The notes under the pieces were generated by a model, which ran no database searches, was not told the origin of the DNA, and saw only the letters and a program-made list of their open reading frames with translations. 64,000 bases of DNA, taken from positions 136,490,508 to 136,554,507 of the forward strand of contig CM067374.1 of NCBI GenBank assembly GCA_034401795.1. Reading direction: 5' to 3'. A program made the position numbers and the translations under genes. The stretch comes from Chaetoderma sp. LZ-2023a (Eukaryota; Mollusca; Caudofoveata; Chaetodermatida; Chaetodermatidae). The stretch's first letter is position 1. The number at the start of each line of letters is the position of its first letter. Below are positions 31,711-43,204 of this stretch, piece by piece.

Positions 31711-32790
31711 CTATCGTTTCAAAACAGCTAAAGCGAGTGGATTGGCTGAGTCTGACACATCCCTCATATAGTAATCCGTAAATGAGGACTCACAGTGCCA
31801 TTGTGCAACGGCCATGATGTCCTCTAACGGAACACCATTGTAAAGGGCGGTCGAGGCGGCTATTCCTCTAACATCGTGTGCCCTTACGCCCTGCACCTGG
31901 TGCCCAGTCGCCATCTCATGAGTAGTCTGAATGCATTCGACCACCCAACGAGAGATAGTATCCATGGATGCGGCGCCATAAGGCTTTTTATGGCAGATCC
32001 ACAGATGTCTATCGTTCGACCGTAACGAGTCAGTCCGTTTCTTGTACTTAGTCAAAGCACGGACCGGGCACCAGACACTGGCATCACGATCAAACCTGGT
32101 TAACTTCGGTATAATGATCGGTTTGCCGGGATATCTCAAAGATTGGTTCTTTGACATAAATTCTGCTCTTGGCAGAAGACGCAGACCTTCTCCAGAAACA
32201 ATAAATCGGTTCCTCTCTGCCGAAAGCGCATGGATCTCACTGCGCCTTCTAGCTGAGGAAGCTGCCAATAGAAAGACCGCCTTTAGAGTCAAATGCTTTA
32301 GACTAGCCGAACGCAACGGTTCGAATGGGTGCTTGGCCAGTACATTAAGCACTCCAGACTAGAATGACTACCGGTTGTCTCGGGCGGAGATTGCTCATTC
32401 CCTTCAACATCACGTTTAACTGGGTCACCTCTGGACTATGCCTGTTGGCTAGACAAGGGATAACTGATGCCAAAGCTGACTTGTATCCAGCAATTGTGAC
32501 GGGAGCTAGTCCTGTAAAGAACAGCTCACAGAGAAAGTCTGCTATTTGCTGAATAGTGGATTGAAAGGTATCAATACCCTTTTCTTCACACCAGTCTGCA
32601 AATCTGTTAACCTTGTTGTTATATGACTTGAAGGTTGACCTCCTTCTCGCAGCCGCGATGAAATCAGCAGCCTGTCGAGAAAAGCCTTCCGACGTGGAAC
32701 GTTGTTTGACAACATCCACGCAGTCAATTTGAACATTTCGGGACGCTCGTGTAGGAAGCGTCCCTTGGCCTGGGAGATTATGTTCGGAAT
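31711..32790 (-). pseudogene. Element 3 tyrosine recombinase, frameshifted
   Basis: The N-terminal part (NVQIDCVDVVKQ, FKSYNNKVNRFADWCEEKGI) lies in the frame that ends at 32345. The catalytic part (SARRRSEIHALSAERNRF, HDVRGIAASTALYNGVPLED, WHCESSFTDYYMRD) lies in the frame 32352-31711. The shift falls at the segment matching PSWSLSLVLQVL of element 2, where bases are missing. All catalytic residues (R, H-x-x-R, Y) remain. The N-terminal frame also stays open upstream across RT to 34552. Confidence 0.82.
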
Positions 32791-32907
32791 CTCGGGCAAC
32801 TGCACAGGATTTTCCACCAGCAGATCTAGAAGATCCGTGAACCACGCCCTGCTCGGCCAATACGGCGCTATTAGCAGGACCAGACACGGTTCCTCCCTGA
32901 CCTTCAC
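32542..32907 (-). CDS. Element 3 methyltransferase-like C-terminal part after an in-frame TAG
   Basis: It continues directly in the same frame as the gag-RT frame after a single TAG (32908-32910). It reads VREEPCLVLLIAPYWPSRAW and FTDLLDLLVENPVQLPE, matching the element 2 segment VLLIAPDWPSRSW without interruption there. Either the TAG is a lesion or it is read through. The latter would be unusual for DIRS. Confidence 0.6.
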   Translation of the reverse strand: MKVREEPCLVLLIAPYWPSRAWFTDLLDLLVENPVQLPEIPNIISQAKGRFLHERPEMFKLTAWMLSNNVPRRKAFLDRLLISSRLREGGQPSSHITTRLTDLQTGVKKRVLIPFNPLFSK

Positions 32908-35900
32908 CTATACCTTCGGTAGAAGAATGGTGGGTGGATACGCGTAAGCGTGCATCCCTCTCCAGCTTATCGCCAGAGCGTCTGTATCGACGGCATTTGG
33001 ATCTGGAATCGGCGAGACATATGTCATGATTTGAGCATTTTCCTTTGTGGCGAACAAGTCCACGTTGGGTTTGCCCCAATGCTCGAAGATCCGTCGTAGA
33101 ACTGGAGGGTTGAGGGACCATTCTGTTGGCAGGATTCTCTGTCTGCGAGACAAAGCATCCGCCAGAATGTTCAATCGGCCAGGAATATGAGCTGCTTTCA
33201 AAACAACCGAGTAATTCCTGCACCATTGAATCAAGTGCCACACCCTGATGCACAGGGTGGGCGACCTGGTCCCTCCTTGGCGATTTATATATGATACTAC
33301 TGTCGAATTGTCCGACCGTATCAATATCACCTTGCCCCTGATCATCGGAAGGAACTCTTCCAACGCCAGTTCCACTGCCATCATTTCCAACAGATTGATA
33401 TGCAGCTGACTCTCCGGGAGAGTCCATGTGCCCGAGACCTGGTGTTCTCCCAGGCAGGCACCCCACCCTTCCAGCGATGCATCCGTGTAAACGGACAGCT
33501 GGGGTTGGGGTAGGTGCAGCGAAACCCCTATTAGGAGATTCTGACGCTGTTTCCACCATAGAAGATGCGATATTATCGGCTCCAAAACTGGCACCAGTTT
33601 TGACAGGGGTTCTGTTCTCTGTTTCCACAGAGACATCAGATACAACTGGATAGGTCTTCGCATTAGAGCAGTGTACGGGATAACCTGCTCCATGGAGACC
33701 ATCATGCCCAGCATCTGAAGGAACCGCCTTGCCTGAATGTGGTTTCCCACTCGAAAACTCCCGAGGATGGCTAACAGAGACACCACTCTGGGCTCTGACG
33801 GGTAAACCCTGCCCTCCTCGAGGTCGAATCGCATCCCCAAATAAACGAAATGTTGAGTGGGTGTCAACTCGGATTTCTCCTCGTTGACTATCCAGCCTAG
33901 ATCTGAAAGTAACTTCAGAGTCAGAGCAGTATCCACGTTCAACCTGGCTGCCGAGTCTGCCTTGAGCAGCCAGTCGTCTATGTAGGTGTGTAGCGCCACG
34001 TTCTCTTTTCTGAGAAACGCTGTCACCGCAAGGACCACTCTTGTGAAAACCCTCGGAGCTGTCGACAGGCCAAACGGGAGAACTGTAAACTCCCATACTT
34101 GATTCTGAAACGCAAATCTCAGAAACCTGTGCCAACTCCGATTGATCGGAATGTGGAAATATGCATCTTTCAGATCGATCGATACACACCACATTCCTTT
34201 CCTCAATCCCGCCATTACCGACCTCGGTGTTTCCATCTGGAACCGAGGCGTATGGATAAACCAATTTAATGGCCTGAGATTGAGTATGGGTCTCCATCCC
34301 CCCGTGCTCTTGGGGACAAGGAACATGTTTGAATAGAAGCCTGGAGTGTTCCGGTTTGCTGGTTTTATTGCTCCCTTCAGAAGCAAACCCGACACTTCCT
34401 TTTGAACGGCTTCTAACTTGTCTGGCTCCCTTGGTACGGGTGTCCAGACTGGTGCCAAAGACAGATTTTGTGGCGGAAAGTCCCACCACTCCGGCATGTA
34501 ACCCTGGGATAACCATCCCAGGACCAGACTGTCTGACGTCACACCTCGCCAAACCTCGACGAAACGCATGAGCCTTCCACCCACCATAGACGCCTCGACG
34601 TCTAACGGGGTTGTCCGGCTCGCAGTCCGCCCCCCCCCCCCTTTCTTAACGAGAGAGAGTGAGAACCATTTCGTTCTAGGTACGACGGGTATAACTGGCA
34701 CCGCTGTTCCTGTCGCACAGGTGCAGTCCAGGCGGATATGAAGGGAGCTTGCGTACCCTGAGGTACGCTTCGGCCCCTTCTGTCCGCCCTTTGAGGCCTT
34801 ACCCTTACCCTTGCCCTTACCACCTCTAGGGCGGTCAGGAGCAACATTGGGGAGGGTAGGCGCCTCTACAGCCTTCCTGGGTTTCTTTGCCGGCGGCGGC
34901 TCCGAGAACCCAGCCGAAACAGACGTCGCAATAGGCCTGGCTTTCGCCTTGCCCTTATGCTTTTTCTGTTTCTTTGAAGGCTGTCCGGTTAGCGGCTTGC
35001 CCACAGCCCCTAGTGCGTGCGCTTGCCGCACCAGCTCTAGCTGGAGATTTACCGCTAACCGATTCTGCGCAATACTGGCGGTGTCCTCTAAGATGGCCCG
35101 CGCTTGGCCACCAAAGATGCTAGGCCCTGTCAGGGGCGTCCCAAGAAGACGCTCCCTGACTGCCGTAGCCGGACGCATATGGTCAATGACCATTTGCCTC
35201 CTGGACTTCGTCACACGCGCTTGCACCCTTGCCAATGCGTCCATTGACAGCACCAAGCCGTCATTAACGCACGATAGCGCCACAGGTGGCACAGGGTGGC
35301 CTGCACCCGCTTCAGCCCACACCGACTGAAGTAGACGATAGGAGTGATTGACAGCGCTCATGGCTGCCCTCACACCCTCATCGCATAGGGCCAGGACTTC
35401 TTCCTGGTGTACCTGGGCCTTATCCACTAGTGCCGGACCGGGACCACCCGACCCGGCACTCTGGACGCCCAGTACCCATCGGTCATCCTCCGTGACCGAC
35501 GGGACTACACCATACCTGTCGTATTCACCCCGCGGAATACGGCACCTTGCCCGCACCTCCCTGGAGGCCGCAGGGAGCTGACCCTTGGTCATTAGTTGTT
35601 TACTATAAATAGCATCCAACAAATCAATGAACCGTGGATCCAGTCCCACTGACTGGATCCGGGCCGCGGGCAAAATCCCCGTCCTAATCGACGCAACCGA
35701 CGGACGGGGCGCATCTTCATCGGCCGTGGCCGAAACCACAGACGGGTCAACTCTGGCTAGCCACGCCAGAGCATCAGACCAATCTAACTCCGAAGAAGAT
35801 ACCCCCGCAAACACGTCACCCGTTGACATGCTTACGGGTCTGCCAGCCATGGCCTCCCGGCCAGGAGCCACGGCTGACACGCCAGGCACTCCGCTACCAC

Positions 35901-36885
35901 ATGGTTCCGCCACCACCCCATGAAACACTCCGGTCCATGGGGTAGGTCCGCACGGAAAACCGTACGGACCCGTAACCGTCGCGGAACCATAGCCGGCCAC
36001 GGGCGCCAACGGCACCCCATGTCCGGCTGCCGGACCAGGCGAGATAGGTGAGTACCACGCCTGGCCCGGCACACCGGTTCCCCTGACGGCTGGTGACAAA
36101 CCAAGCCGCGCGGAACCGGTGCACGGTAACGGATTGGCCTCAGCCGCAGGCGGAGCCGCTGACCTGGCTTGCGCCAAACCAGACAAATGGAGGCCGGTTC
36201 CGTCCAGGACGGAATCAACCTCCATATTCTCCACCTGCGGCTTCACGGGCCGCAGCAACCTCTCCTCCTCGGCCTCATCGTCTTCAGACTCCGAAGAGCC
36301 GTCAGTAGACGAATAAACCGTGGAGCCGTCCTGGCGGACGGCTCCCACACCTGACGGACCGGCCACCGCTACTGGACCACCCGGAGGTGGCCGCAGAGAG
36401 ACAGAACCCGTCTGGCCGAAGCCAGACGGACCCGCCAGGGGGCCGTACGAGACGGCCCCCTCGGTAACCAGTCCAGAATCCTGTCCGAAGACAGGATCCG
36501 TACCAGGCATGGGGAGAAACTGCCCCCCAACCTTTGGTAGCAGGGACGACACCAGCGTGGGCAGAACGCTATGCAGAAAACCCTGCATAGCCGGACCAAA
36601 CCACACCGGCGGTGCCATCTCCGCCACCTCCAGCTGGGGACGTGGAGCACCCCCACCGGCCGAACCGGGCGCTCCACGATTTCCTCTCGGACCGCCTGAC
36701 CCCGCGTCAGACCCAGCCAAGTCCTTCTGGGCAAGGAACTTAACCATCGTTTCGACGGACCACACTGCACAAACATTACACCTATTATCTATATTACACA
36801 GGGCACACCTAAAACAGACATGGTCCTTGAACATTACACGGACAAACTTATGGCAGTCGTCACATGATGGCGGGGCTGGCTTGGC
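32908..36885 (-). CDS. Element 3 gag-RT-RNase H fusion
   Basis: Open from the likely splice acceptor (TATTTTATAG, exon from 36885). The N-terminal Cys-rich module reads CDDCHKFVRVMFKDHVCFRC and then CNIDNRCNVCAVW. The acidic/Pro-rich gag middle includes TGDVFAGVSSSELDWSDALA, and its end is Lys-rich (GGKGKGKGKASKGGQKGPKR). Then come RT (GGWRPILNLRPLNWFIHTP, TYIDDWLLKAD), RNase H (VYTDASLEGWGACLGEHQV, SDNSTVVSYINRQGGTRSP, HIPGRLNILADALSRR) and the start of the methyltransferase-like segment (VDLFATKENAQIMTYVSPIP). Unlike in elements 1 and 2, gag and RT share one frame. The joint is a run of 13 G (coding strand) at about 34629-34642, which may be a slipped homopolymer. Confidence 0.87.
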   Translation of the reverse strand, partial: AKPAPPSCDDCHKFVRVMFKDHVCFRCALCNIDNRCNVCAVWSVETMVKFLAQKDLAGSDAGSGGPRGNRGAPGSAGGGAPRPQLEVAEMAPPVWFGPAMQGFLHSVLPTLVSSLLPKVGGQFLPMPGTDPVFGQDSGLVTEGAVSYGPLAGPSGFGQTGSVSLRPPPGGPVAVAGPSGVGAVRQDGSTVYSSTDGSSESEDDEAEEERLLRPVKPQVENMEVDSVLDGTGLHLSGLAQARSAAPPAAEANPLPCTGSARLGLSPAVRGTGVPGQAWYSPISPGPAAGHGVPLAPVAGYGSATVTGPYGFPCGPTPWTGVFHGVVAEPCGSGVPGVSAVAPGREAMAGRPVSMSTGDVFAGVSSSELDWSDALAWLARVDPSVVSATADEDAPRPSVASIRTGILPAARIQSVGLDPRFIDLLDAIYSKQLMTKGQLPAASREVRARCRIPRGEYDRYGVVPSVTEDDRWVLGVQSAGSGGPGPALVDKAQVHQEEVLALCDEGVRAAMSAVNHSYRLLQSVWAEAGAGHPVPPVALSCVNDGLVLSMDALARVQARVTKSRRQMVIDHMRPATAVRERLLGTPLTGPSIFGGQARAILEDTASIAQNRLAVNLQLELVRQAHALGAVGKPLTGQPSKKQKKHKGKAKARPIATSVSAGFSEPPPAKKPRKAVEAPTLPNVAPDRPRGGKGKGKGKASKGGQKGPKRTSGYASSLHIRLDCTCATGTAVPVIPVVPRTKWFSLSLVKKGGGGRTASRTTPLDVEASMVGGRLMRFVEVWRGVTSDSLVLGWLSQGYMPEWWDFPPQNLSLAPVWTPVPREPDKLEAVQKEVSGLLLKGAIKPANRNTPGFYSNMFLVPKSTGGWRPILNLRPLNWFIHTPRFQMETPRSVMAGLRKGMWCVSIDLKDAYFHIPINRSWHRFLRFAFQNQVWEFTVLPFGLSTAPRVFTRVVLAVTAFLRKENVALHTYIDDWLLKADSAARLNVDTALTLKLLSDLGWIVNEEKSELTPTQHFVYLGMRFDLEEGRVYPSEPRVVSLLAILGSFRVGNHIQARRFLQMLGMMVSMEQVIPYTALMRRPIQLYLMSLWKQRTEPLSKLVPVLEPIISHLLWWKQRQNLLIGVSLHLPQPQLSVYTDASLEGWGACLGEHQVSGTWTLPESQLHINLLEMMAVELALEEFLPMIRGKVILIRSDNSTVVSYINRQGGTRSPTLCIRVWHLIQWCRNYSVVLKAAHIPGRLNILADALSRRQRILPTEWSLNPPVLRRIFEHWGKPNVDLFATKENAQIMTYVSPIPDPNAVDTDALAISWRGMHAYAYPPTILLPKV

Positions 36886-37394
36886 CTATAAAATAAGCAC
36901 AAACCTACAATAAACAAGCGGAACGAGACACGGATGGAAGGCAGACAATTAATTTTCAAATATTTTGACTCATAAATTAACCGTAACCTCCCGCACCCCA
37001 CCCCGCCACGTTACAACAACGATCGCATTGATTATGACGACAAGAACGCGGCGGGCACAACACACCCATAATAGATCCTACAGGATGTGTAACGGCTCCA
37101 GGAATCATATCGCATAGCATTCAGGGTATATTTACTAATCAATATAAATTATACTCCTAACGAACGCAGCACGATATGTGAAGAAAACAACAAAATGTAT
37201 AACAACTGCTGTCTCACACGGTAAAACCGCAGACCACGCATCTACTCAAGAATTTTGAAACCACCGATCATTGCAAACCGATCGTGATCGCACGTAAACT
37301 TGATCATTCTAAAGTTTCCGGTACCATTTTTTAGTACGCAGCACCCAGAACAAGATGCGCGAATTAATGAAAAAATTTTTCTTCACATAAACAT

Positions 37395-37426
37395 CCGAGC
37401 GACCGGGTGTGACGTCACCCGCTCGG
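37395..37426. promoter_or_regulatory. CRE-like palindrome in the 5' region of element 3
   Basis: GTGACGTCAC (37409-37418) inside a larger inverted arrangement, CCGAGCG...CGCTCGG. The GTGACGTCACCCGCTCGGAT part is also present in the decayed relative near 29611-29630. A CREB/ATF site is a plausible role; not shown. Confidence 0.4.
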
Positions 37427-37787
37427 ATTCTACGGAGAACGACGTCAGCCGATATTCGTGTTAGAAATACCGTAGCAAACACCTATTTTCATATCTGCCG
37501 ATCGCCTGTTGGGGTTTAAAGAAGGCGATCGTCTGGCATATATCGTTGCTAGCACACGTCCCAGATTCTATGGGGTTAGAAATTGGAACATGCGACACAA
37601 CGAAATTTAGAGACCTAAGTCTTTTAACTATGGATATAAAGAACAATACAACCTGGTTGTCTTGGGCGGTATTCTCCATAGTCCTTAGTTATCCTTTCAG
37701 AACACACAAACTATCACTGATTAAAGACTTAGATTCTTTTAAAAAACACTAAAATCCTTAATGCGAAAAGCATGTATTGCACTTGTT

Positions 37788-37946
37788 GCTATGCAAACAA
37801 GAATGAGCTCTATGGTAAACGGGTACTCGGCAGTGGGGAGCCGGGTACCCGGTTCCCAGGAGTCGGTAAAGCTTTCTAAGTCTATAATCCTAGAGCCGCT
37901 GTCAGGGCCAGCTGTATATCAGAAGTAACAGAATGGTGAGTATTGA
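37788..37946. repeat. Element 3 right inverted terminal repeat
   Basis: Complement of 30898-31055. The tip ends GATCGAAGGAGAAT at 37958. Confidence 0.88.
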
Positions 37947-37958
37947 TCGAAGGAGAAT

Positions 37959-40900
37959 TGAGTTTCTGCGATACTATGACTTCAGTTGAAAGAGTTAACA
38001 ATTTGTATTTAAAAATTATTAATGGTTTTCTCTGGCTTAAATAGTGAATGATCAAAAGTTTTACTGTGATCAGCGTGTATCAATCGGCTCACGGTTACTA
38101 GATTTACTACGAATACTACGAATGCTATATATATATATATATATATATACTACTACGTCATTCATAAAATTACCGCGTAAAACATTGTTTATTTTCTTTA
38201 CCGTCAGTAGTTTCCTTGCGATTCATTGGTTGCTCTCTATATAGTTATATTTATGAACCAATAATCTTGCGAGAAAGTATTTTCCTGACTCTGGAGAAGA
38301 GTACTCGAGAACATTCTCACGCATGCATCGATCTTGGCGACATGCCATTCTAAATCTGTCGCTTACGTGAATCAAGTGCAATACGTCGCCGTAGCATGGC
38401 TAACTATACTGTGTCGGCCTTGATTTGGGGATGCGCTAACAGGAGTTTAGCATTCGCGATGATATAACTCAGTTTCCGAGAGAAACATTGTCTAAATCGA
38501 CAAGAATCAGCCTAGATAAACTTGTATTTTTTAAGTTTATCATAACATTAACTAATGACGAGGCAATGATCAATAGCCATACCCCCCCCCCCTCCCCCTA
38601 TAGGAGAATTTAGATTTACAAGAGAGTCTGTTATGAGCAATATGTCGATGACCGTGAATACCCCGTGATACATATTGCGAGTTTCCGACTGGTGTCCAAA
38701 CTCAAAACTGAAGTCTGTAACAGTTTATTATTATACCGGAAAAGGAAGCCGCTAACGCATGCGCGCATCGTAGCTTTTAGAATTTTGATCTATAGAGCGC
38801 TTACTGAACTCGCTTCACCAGCGGTCATTTGTTCCATAGTGAAGGAAGGTATGAAGATATGCGCTCTATAGCTATATATATATCTATAGGCTATATCGGA
38901 AATCAGCTTCCAACGCATGCGCATCTCGCTTCCTTACTAAATTTGACAATCGTTTTGCAACATTTAGCGACCTTTTATCAAAAATATTTCAAAATTAAGT
39001 GAATTGACTGAATTTTACATCAAAATTATGTATCGCAGAAAATAGCTAAGCGAAGTTGTAAATGTGTAGCAACAGGTACTCATTTGCATCGCATTTTGTG
39101 ATGCGATACCGCACAAAATATTCCCTGTAGTAGTAGTAGTATATTATTATTATTATTCACCATTTTTCTGAACAGTCCTTAATTTTTATCAGCTCATCTC
39201 TAACCTGGGCAACTTCTAGTTAATATATATTTTTGCGTTGTTATAGTATCATCAACATTGTATAGGGAGGATCGGCATAAAATGGTTCCCTATGTACGTG
39301 CATAGGTGAGTGAGTGATAGCCGCGGCGTGTGTGCGTGCGCTGGCTCGTCCCCCTGCGTGTGCGCGTTTACTCGAGTAACTGCAAGACTCAAATTTGTAG
39401 GAGCGCAGAAGGAACAAGTCTGGGTTGAATACTTGCCACAGTAAAATCAAAATTGATCAGGAGGGTTTTAACCAATAGTGGGATCAAGGAGGTCGGTATT
39501 CACGGTGCACCCCCACCCACCCCCCCCCCCCAACACATTTGTAAACATTATATTCTAAGACCATCTCCTGCATTTCAGGATATAAATATCGACATAGGCT
39601 ACTGTTGTCTGCAAATTTACCCCATTTTGCGCAGTTTCTGCTGAAAAATAGTTGACTAAATTGAGAAAATCTGTATGTCAGCAGACTACGACCATATAAC
39701 GTGCAGTCGATGGCACGCCATCGCAAATACCCAAGCTTTCATTAACCTTTTACCCTGACAGATGTACCCCTCCCATAAGGCCGGAGTCCACTATAACAGT
39801 GATTTCACGAACTGGAATCATGTATGGGTAACTCAAATCGAACAAATTTGGTTGAATTCCACCAAACCTTTGTGGATGAAATAGCTGGACGGGCCGAACT
39901 TAAGGTCGTGCAACAAGTGCATTCGCACACGACCTCAAATTTCCAGCCCCAACGCCCTCCCAAAGTGACACACAAATTGCTTTTGTATTTCTTTGCCCCT
40001 CTGTAACTTCAAGTTACATACATAGATGATATAACTATAAGACCGGTGTGGCCAAATCCCACAGCCCTCTGACAGCAAAACACCACCCGACCGCCCCACC
40101 CCCCACCCCCAAGCGGCTTTACGTTTGAAACACAACCAGAACTTTAGATATTTCTCTGGGGGCCCAGAACAAGAATTTTCAAAAACTTTGCACAGGGCTC
40201 CCTCTAAGTTCGGTCCAGTGAGAAATATCATACTTAATTTTACGGAGCAATCAAATCTGTAGGAAAGATTGCGGATCGAAGATGAAACTGAATAAGTTTA
40301 GCAATTTTACCTAGCATTTTTGTTTATGTACGTACATGTAGGGTTGCACGATTTTTCGATTAATCGTGATTATATAATTCAAAATGATCGTGGATGATTA
40401 TAAAATGAAATAATCGTATAATCGCCAGGTTGAAATTTTTGTCAAGACACAACGCTTGTGAAACTCTGCTCGCGTTACCAAGCATGGTAAGAGGGCGCTA
40501 CGCCATAAAGGCTGCGCAAAATTGTATGCGCGTTATAACGTAATTCCCATCTTGCTATATCTATAATTATCTTTGATGGTGATTTTAACTGTTTTTTGGT
40601 TTTATTTTAAATGCTAATTAAAATTTTTGGTTGGTTTTACTTATTAGTTTGTACCACTACGTTGGGTGCTCCTATCAAGAGAATGACTACGGATACAATA
40701 CAATACAATGGTACGAAAACTGGTGTCTAAGTGCTAAATTTTACTTTCTGTGCTAGATTTTATGTATGTTAGCTATATGTTAAGACTATAGTTACATTCT
40801 GAATTATCTAATCCAAGAGTTAAGGAGAAAAAGATACTTTATTGAAAAATATCTTCGAAATATGTTCCCCCGTATTTCCTCTTGTCCTTGTTATGTAAAT

Positions 40901-41204
40901 TCCGCCTCTCGGAGTTTCCCTTCAGGCGAACCTCAAAATATGGAGTATACTTACACGAACGTACACGAATCCTCTACTGGCAGCAGGCGTCAACAAGCCT
41001 CTAATATCAGGAATGGGCTGCATATATTTATGGTTCATTTTAATGTTATTAAGTTGTTAATAACAATTATACATTGATATTCCTATCTGATCTCGCTATT
41101 TGGGTTTTTGTTTTTGTTTTATGTTCTTTACAATTAATCGCAACGTCATTTGATTTCATGGGCGATTTCTATCAAGATTAAGTCGGAGTAGACTGGATCA
41201 TATC
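37959..41204. other. Gene-poor intergenic sequence
   Basis: No coding segment recognised. Minor items: (TA)n at 38126-38149, C-runs at 38582-38592 and 39521-39531, an (AGT)n near 39128, and a one-sided hAT-like end (GTAGGGTTGCACGATTTTTC then CGATTAATCGTGATTA) at 40337-40430 whose partner I could not find. Confidence 0.45.
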
Positions 41205-41326
41205 TTATGTAAGTTCAGATTCAGATTAAGATTCATTTATTTAGACATGAAATGTACAATTTGTAAATACACAACAGGTGGTCCACCAAAGGCAGAGCCT
41301 ATATAGACGGTGGACCCCCTACATAG

Positions 41327-41521
<195 letters not shown>

Positions 41522-41661
41522 TATTATACATGAAGGACTGACACTATAACATATGACACAATTAGTTCAGGTTTAACCTAGTCCTAAAAGATGAACAAGA
41601 GACATGGGACAGAAAGACAACATATTTACAGGTACATAGGTGTGCTTATCTTGCTAATTAA

Positions 41662-41663
<2 letters not shown>

Positions 41664-41749
<86 letters not shown>
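41664..41749. repeat. (AAT)n/(ATT)n palindromic microsatellite
   Basis: About 13 AAT units switch to about 14 ATT units, forming a perfect hairpin-capable array. Confidence 0.95.
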
Positions 41750-41867
41750 TGTTTTGGTGACTAGGTGCAAGTATGATAATGCCATCATATGGTGGTGTGG
41801 GGTTTTTGTAGATTTTTCGGGAGTTTTTTTTTTTTATTGTTTGTTTTTTTCTTCTTTTTTTTTTAAG

Positions 41868-42330
41868 GGCCTAGTATGTGTTTAAAATCATATTTTTGAT
41901 CTTCTGTTTAATTGACTGTATAGTAATAATGTCTGTGCATGTCTTTGTATCTGTGTTATTCCATAATTGCATTGCTTTATATGAGCGTTTTTGTTGAGCT
42001 GCTTTTGTTTGGTGGTGTCTTGTGTGCAGGTTATTTCATGTTCTTGTGTTGTGAAAGTGTATTTGTGTATTGACCGTAAAGATACTGGTTAAAGAAGAGG
42101 GTAAGTTGCCATAGTGGAAGTCTCTTAAAATTGTGTATAATTGGAGCCTTCCAATGTCCTCCAGTTTTAGAATATTTTCTACTTTAAAGATATCCTGGCC
42201 ACCTGCTGTTTGAGCAAATAATTTAATAGATTGCTTTTGTAGTGATTTTAGTTTTTTTAGTTTAGCTTCAGATTTGTTAGTCCAGGTAGCATTACAGTAA
42301 GTGATGTCAGGAAGTATCATTGTGCAATAC
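41868..42330 (-). pseudogene. LINE RT C-terminal end
   Basis: ILPDITYCNATWTNKSEAKL, SLQKQSIKLFAQTAGGQD, then after one in-frame stop NNLHTRHHQTKAAQQKR and KAMQLWNNTDTKTCTDI down to the terminal TAG near 41868. Together these resemble the RT tail of Rex/CR1/Jockey-type LINEs. The stop near 42035 and the frameshift against the upstream frame mark it as dead. Confidence 0.68.
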
Positions 42331-42335
42331 AGATT

Positions 42336-43129
42336 TTAAATAATATTCTGTGTTAGATAGGGGTTTAGTCGGCGTATGATGCCTATGCTCTTTGCTACCT
42401 TGGATGTTATGACTTCAATATGCTTCTCCCATATCAGATTCTTATCCAAATAGACTCCTAAAAACTTGGCATATTGGGCTTCATGTATTACCTGGCTGAA
42501 GCATAGTTCTTTTGCATATGCTTCAAATGTCTCGAAGTGTGAATCTGTACGCTTACTTGCATCCAATATCATTTGTATACAGCATTCATCTGTAATCACG
42601 ATATTCTGTTGCTGCATCAATGTTCTGATCTTTGTCATTGTTGGGCTTCTAACATGCTCTAGTTCTGGACAGTCCAAGAGGAAGTGCTGAAGATCTTCCA
42701 TTTTATTGCCACACAGTGGACATTTGGTTATTGCCTTTCTGTTTCTAGTTAAACTATCAAATAGATGGTATCTCTGCACGAGTAGTTTGACTTTGATGGT
42801 TGCTTTGTAGACTGAAGTTTTATCTGTTCCACAGCTACTCCACATCATGTGTGCTGTACCGATTTTATAATTGTCTGTGTTTAGGTATTTCAGAATAGTT
42901 TTCTCCGCAGCCTCCTCATTAAGTTTATGATTTCTTTCTTTCATGCCAATTTGTCTGGTGTTTTTTTCAACATTGTACTTGCAGATGGTAATTTATATTG
43001 CTGAACAATTTTCCTGATGTTTACTTTCTTCCTCTTGTTCTGTATATTCCTCCGACCGTAGGGTAACCATGGTGGGTAGCTGCCATATACATAGCTACTT
43101 AGAGTTGGTTTCCAAAACAGGATCCTCAT
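42336..43129 (-). pseudogene. LINE C-terminal domain joined to RT thumb segment
   Basis: KLPSASTMLKKTPDKLAWK, LNEEAAEKTILKYLNTDN, ATIKVKLLVQRYHLF and KCPLCGNKMEDLQHFLLDCP (C-x2-C...H...C) form the C-terminal domain seen after RT in many invertebrate LINEs. The frame runs on without a stop into AQYAKFLGVYLDKNLIWEKH and IGIIRRLNPYLTQ, an RT segment that should lie before such a domain. The order is therefore wrong for one element. A frame change occurs near 42941. Confidence 0.65.
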
Positions 43130-43204
43130 GACTCCTCTTCGTTGGACTACAAATTTTCAGTCACACACACATTCACTGAGTTGGTACTTAAGGTGATTTA
43201 GGCG

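Larger units (their letters stand above)
30859..37958 (-). mobile_element. DIRS-like retrotransposon, element 3 (second family)
   Basis: 7.1 kb with ITRs (30898-31055 and 37788-37946), ICR (31109-31211) and minus-strand gag, RT-RNase H-methyltransferase-like and YR regions. Protein motifs align with elements 1 and 2 but the DNA is quite different, so this is a distinct family. The tips meet in the ICR as GGAGA|AAT|GCAGG, with AAT present at both outer ends. It carries an in-frame TAG and a frameshift in the YR. Confidence 0.92.
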
